From Saccharicrinis sp041584155 (lineage in GTDB: Bacteria; Bacteroidota; Bacteroidia; Bacteroidales; Marinilabiliaceae): DNA of 16,439 nucleotides. The notes beneath the pieces are model-generated. The model was not told the origin of the DNA. It searched no databases and saw only the letters and a program-made list of their open reading frames with translations. This document shows, piece by piece, positions 13,631-16,439 of the stretch; position 1 is the stretch's first letter, and each line of letters starts with the position of its first letter. Both the position numbers and the translations under genes were made by a program. The stretch covers positions 1-16,439 of the forward strand of contig JBFHEL010000051.1 in the NCBI GenBank assembly GCA_041584155.1. The letters are read 5' to 3'.

Positions 13631-14076
13631 ATACCCGTGAAACAACTAAACAAGTAATTGAAAAGCATAGATTAATGCATATAGCAACAATTGATGAAAA
13701 TGGGATGCCCTGCGTTCGAGGTGTTGACTATGCTTCGGATGAAGATTTTAATATCTATTTTATAACGCATAAAGATACCAGGAAAGTGGGTCATATTGCA
13801 AAAAATGAGCATATCTCATTTGTTATAGATCATGATTGTGCTAGCCTTAATGCTTTGATGCAGCTCAAATACGTTAAAGGATCCGGAGTGGCAGCAGAGG
13901 TTTCTGATCCTGAAATAATGCAAAAAGCCATGGGCTTATTAATACAAAAAATGCCTTTTCTTAAAGAACTGCCTTTTAATCCAGCAGATATGCGGGTAAT
14001 AAAGGTTACTCCTGAAGAAATATTGGTTACCGATAATACTATTTCGTTTGGCTATACAGAATCACTTACTTTTTAG
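13627..14076 (+). CDS. Pyridoxamine 5'-phosphate oxidase-like FMN-binding protein
   Basis: The 149-residue protein belongs to the split-barrel FMN-binding superfamily, alongside general stress protein 26 and pyridoxamine 5'-phosphate oxidase. The N-terminal strand pattern HRLMHIATIDENGMPCVRGVDY (14-35), then IYFITHKDTRKVGHIAKNEHISFV (43-66), is typical, with T47 and K49-R52 in the region where FMN phosphate is usually held. It is shorter than true PdxH and lacks its C-terminal substrate motif, so vitamin B6 synthesis is unlikely; a flavin, F420 or heme-type reductase role is as plausible. Overlap by four bases with the TetR gene indicates one operon controlled by that regulator. It is followed 31 bp later by the bidirectional terminator shared with glnN. 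Confidence 0.83.
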   Translation: MNTRETTKQVIEKHRLMHIATIDENGMPCVRGVDYASDEDFNIYFITHKDTRKVGHIAKNEHISFVIDHDCASLNALMQLKYVKGSGVAAEVSDPEIMQKAMGLLIQKMPFLKELPFNPADMRVIKVTPEEILVTDNTISFGYTESLTF

Positions 14077-14107
14077 TTTTATTGAGACAAAAGATAAGTA
14101 TATAAAA

Positions 14108-14133
14108 AAGGGTCGGCAGATATGCCGACCCTT
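14108..14133. terminator. Bidirectional terminator between convergent genes
   Basis: GGGTCGGCA (14110-14118), loop GATA, and TGCCGACCC (14123-14131) form a perfect 9-bp GC-rich stem, extended by two A-T pairs. On the minus strand it runs into six T residues (complement of 14104-14109), a strong terminator for glnN. On the plus strand the tail TTCTTGTTAG is weaker but should serve the flavoprotein gene. Confidence 0.92.
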
Positions 14134-14158
14134 CTTGTTAGTATATGTATGCTATATA

Positions 14159-16348
14159 TTAGCAGTTAAATAGTAGCTCACGATATTTTGGTAATGGCCA
14201 GATTTCATCGTCAATAACCATCTCTAATTTATCGATGTGGTAACGAATCTTATCAAGATAAGGACGAACTTTTTCATTGTAAGCATATGCTTTTGGAAAT
14301 CCGTCTTCTAATACATTACACTCTTTACGAGCCTCAATCATTTCTTTTCTCATTTTCTTAATAGCAGAGGTATGAGAAGAAATTCCTTTGATTAAGTCTA
14401 ATCTTGCACCAGCTAATTCTTTAAATTCTTCTTCAGAGAAGAGTTCTTTTAATCCTTGTACATTCTGGATTAACTTAGTTTGATAAGTAACAGCTGTTGG
14501 TACAATATGATTGATAGCTAAATCGGCAAGAACTCTTGATTCTATTTGAATTTTATAAACAAATTTCTCTAATTCAACTTCAACGCGAGCTTCTAACTCT
14601 TTTTCGCTCATGATACCTCCATCAACTAATGTTTTCTTAGCTGCAGGCTCTAAATATTTGCTTAAAGATTCAGGAACGCTTGTGATGTTTGTTAAGCCAC
14701 GTTTAGCAGCTTCTACTTTCCAATCGTCAGAGTAACCATCGCCATTAAAACGAATAGGCTCACATGCAATAATCAGTCTCTTAAGAACCTGGAAGATAGC
14801 TTCGTCTTTTTTAATTCCGCTTTCAATTAAAGCGTCCACTTCAATTTTAAATTCTCTTAACTGATCAGCTACAGCAGCACTTAATGCAGTAGTTGAAGCA
14901 GCTGCATTGGCAGAAGAACCTACAGCACGGAATTCAAAGCGGTTTCCTGTAAATGCAAATGGAGAAGTACGGTTACGATCAGTATTGTCTAAAATAATTT
15001 CAGGAATACGACCAATACCTAATTTAAGAGCTGTTTTTTCGTCAGGAGTCATTTTGTGATCAGGTACCTCAGCAACAATCTTGTCAAGCATGGCAGAAAC
15101 TTCAGTTCCTAAGAATGCAGAGATAATTGCAGGAGGTGCCTCGTTAGCTCCTAAACGGTGACTGTTAGATGCTGTTAAGATAGATGCACGTAATAAATCC
15201 TGATTTTTATAAACAGCCATTAAGGTGTTTACAACAAAGGTTAAGAACTGTAGGTTTGATTTTGGGTTCTTTCCGGGAGCATACAATACTACACCAGTGT
15301 CAGTTCCTAAAGACCAGTTATTGTGCTTTCCTGAACCATTAATTCCTGCAAATGGTTTTTCATGGAATAATACGCGGAAATTATGACGACGTGATACACG
15401 CTTCATTAAATCCATCATTATTTGGTTGTGGTCGTTACCTAAGTTTGCTTCTTCGTATATAGGAGCTACCTCGAATTGAGATGGAGCAACTTCGTTGTGG
15501 CGTGTTTTAATTGGCATGCCTAATTTGTGTGCTTCACATTCAAGATCGATCATGAAGTTAGCTACACGTTCTGGAATAGATCCAAAGTAGTGATCATCTA
15601 ATTGCTGATCTTTTGAAGAGGAGTGGCCCATTAATGTACGTCCTGTTAAGGCAAGGTCTGGACGTGCCTGATAAAGTGCTTCGTCAATAAGGAAGTACTC
15701 TTGTTCCCAACCCATGTTGGTGTGTACCTTGGTAACGTTTTTGTCAAAGTATTGACAAACAGCAGTTGCAGCTTCATCAACAGCAGCTAAAGCTTTTAAA
15801 AGAGGTGTTTTATAATCTAAAGCCTCTCCTGTATATGAAATAAATACAGTTGGAATACAAAGTGTAGTTCCTACGATAAATGCTGGAGAAGAAGTGTCCC
15901 AGGCTGTATAACCACGAGCTTCAAATGTTTGACGAATACCACCCGATGGGAAAGATGAAGCATCAGGCTCTTGTTGAGCTAATAGTTTACCAGAGAAGTT
16001 CTCTATAATACTACCGTCATCTCCATAGTCGATAAAACCATCGTGCTTTTCAGCTGTACCATCAGTTAAAGGTTGAAACCAGTGGGTATAGTGAGTTGCG
16101 CCTTTTTCAATAGCCCAAGCTTTCATACCTGAAGCAATACCATCTGCCATTTTGCGGTCAATGGTGCCTCCTTTAGTGTTGGCAGTTTTTACTGCAGCAA
16201 ATGAAGCAGAAGAAAGATACTTCCTCATTGTTTCGGTATTAAATACCATTTCGCCATAATAATCAGTTACCTTGTTAGAAGGTAAAGTAACACTTTTAGG
16301 TGCTCTGGAAAGCAACGTGTTTAATGCTTGAAATCTTAATGTAGCCAT
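14159..16348 (-). CDS. glnN: Glutamine synthetase type III
   Basis: Makes glutamine from glutamate, ammonia and ATP, the entry point for ammonium assimilation. At 729 residues it is the large type III enzyme typical of Bacteroides and relatives, not the about 470-residue type I. Recognisable stretches are MVFNTETM (34-41), WFQPLTDGTAEKHDGF (90-105), the metal/substrate loop WEQEYFLID (214-222), RHNEVAPSQFEVAP (283-296), NGSGKHNNWS (337-346), where ammonia and glutamate bind, and the ATP/active-site segment with NDRNRTSPFAFTGNRFEFR-like order, here DNTDRNRTSPFAF followed by FRAVGSSAN. All look intact. The ATG start is 38 bp downstream of a promoter element. It converges on the TetR/flavoprotein operon and ends at the bidirectional terminator, 25 bp beyond its stop. 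No PII or transporter gene lies beside it in the window. Confidence 0.97.
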   Translation of the reverse strand: MATLRFQALNTLLSRAPKSVTLPSNKVTDYYGEMVFNTETMRKYLSSASFAAVKTANTKGGTIDRKMADGIASGMKAWAIEKGATHYTHWFQPLTDGTAEKHDGFIDYGDDGSIIENFSGKLLAQQEPDASSFPSGGIRQTFEARGYTAWDTSSPAFIVGTTLCIPTVFISYTGEALDYKTPLLKALAAVDEAATAVCQYFDKNVTKVHTNMGWEQEYFLIDEALYQARPDLALTGRTLMGHSSSKDQQLDDHYFGSIPERVANFMIDLECEAHKLGMPIKTRHNEVAPSQFEVAPIYEEANLGNDHNQIMMDLMKRVSRRHNFRVLFHEKPFAGINGSGKHNNWSLGTDTGVVLYAPGKNPKSNLQFLTFVVNTLMAVYKNQDLLRASILTASNSHRLGANEAPPAIISAFLGTEVSAMLDKIVAEVPDHKMTPDEKTALKLGIGRIPEIILDNTDRNRTSPFAFTGNRFEFRAVGSSANAAASTTALSAAVADQLREFKIEVDALIESGIKKDEAIFQVLKRLIIACEPIRFNGDGYSDDWKVEAAKRGLTNITSVPESLSKYLEPAAKKTLVDGGIMSEKELEARVEVELEKFVYKIQIESRVLADLAINHIVPTAVTYQTKLIQNVQGLKELFSEEEFKELAGARLDLIKGISSHTSAIKKMRKEMIEARKECNVLEDGFPKAYAYNEKVRPYLDKIRYHIDKLEMVIDDEIWPLPKYRELLFNC

Positions 16349-16386
16349 AATTGTATTAAATAATTTAATTCTTTCGAGTTAGCGTA

Positions 16387-16395
16387 GCAAAAATA
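16387..16395 (-). promoter_or_regulatory. Candidate -7 promoter element of glnN
   Basis: Read on the minus strand this is TATTTTTGC, a full match to TAnnTTTGC, 38 bp upstream of the glnN ATG, giving a leader of about 30 nt. No clear -33 TTTG is seen before the window ends. Confidence 0.5.
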
Positions 16396-16439
16396 AGTAA
16401 TTTCAATTTAAAACCTTGTTTTTTTATGATTTTTTTCAT

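Overview
The window looks like chromosomal DNA of an AT-rich member of the Bacteroidota, probably a Bacteroidales/Marinilabiliales-type marine or anaerobic lineage. This rests on a type III glutamine synthetase of the Bacteroides kind, several upstream sequences matching the Bacteroidota -7 promoter element TAnnTTTGC, the near absence of Shine-Dalgarno sequences, and proteins typical of that phylum. The lineage below phylum is inference. I see no rRNA, tRNA, CRISPR array, phage module or intact insertion sequence.

Layout. Positions 1-490 hold no gene. They contain a GC-rich nested inverted-repeat element (about 15-172) followed by AT-rich short repeats and a 10-bp inverted repeat. Next come two minus-strand genes: endonuclease III (nth) and a ZupT-like ZIP metal transporter. 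Divergent from zupT is a plus-strand pair, a secreted cell-wall amidase and a sugar nucleotidyltransferase. After a 348-bp gap follow a zinc-ribbon Nudix hydrolase and a class I/II aminotransferase.

The next block is on the minus strand. ftcD (formimidoyltransferase-cyclodeaminase, histidine/folate metabolism) ends at a strong terminator. Downstream of it are a free-standing archaeal-type threonyl-tRNA synthetase editing domain with a strong Shine-Dalgarno sequence and, 19 bp further, an unusual sensor kinase. That kinase has an NMT1/THI5-like periplasmic binding domain fused through one membrane helix to a histidine kinase.

From 11039 to 11499 there is an apparently gene-free stretch with an orphan plus-strand terminator. 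Then comes a plus-strand pair, a DEAD-box RNA helicase and a small five-cysteine C_GCAxxG_C_C protein. A TetR-type regulator follows, overlapping by 4 bp an FMN-binding split-barrel (pyridoxamine oxidase-like) protein, with a candidate operator at the promoter. This pair converges on glnN at a shared bidirectional terminator.

Most genes are ordinary housekeeping or accessory metabolism. The parts that deserve a second look are the structured element at the left edge, the editing-domain/sensor-kinase pair, and the orphan terminator region upstream of the helicase.
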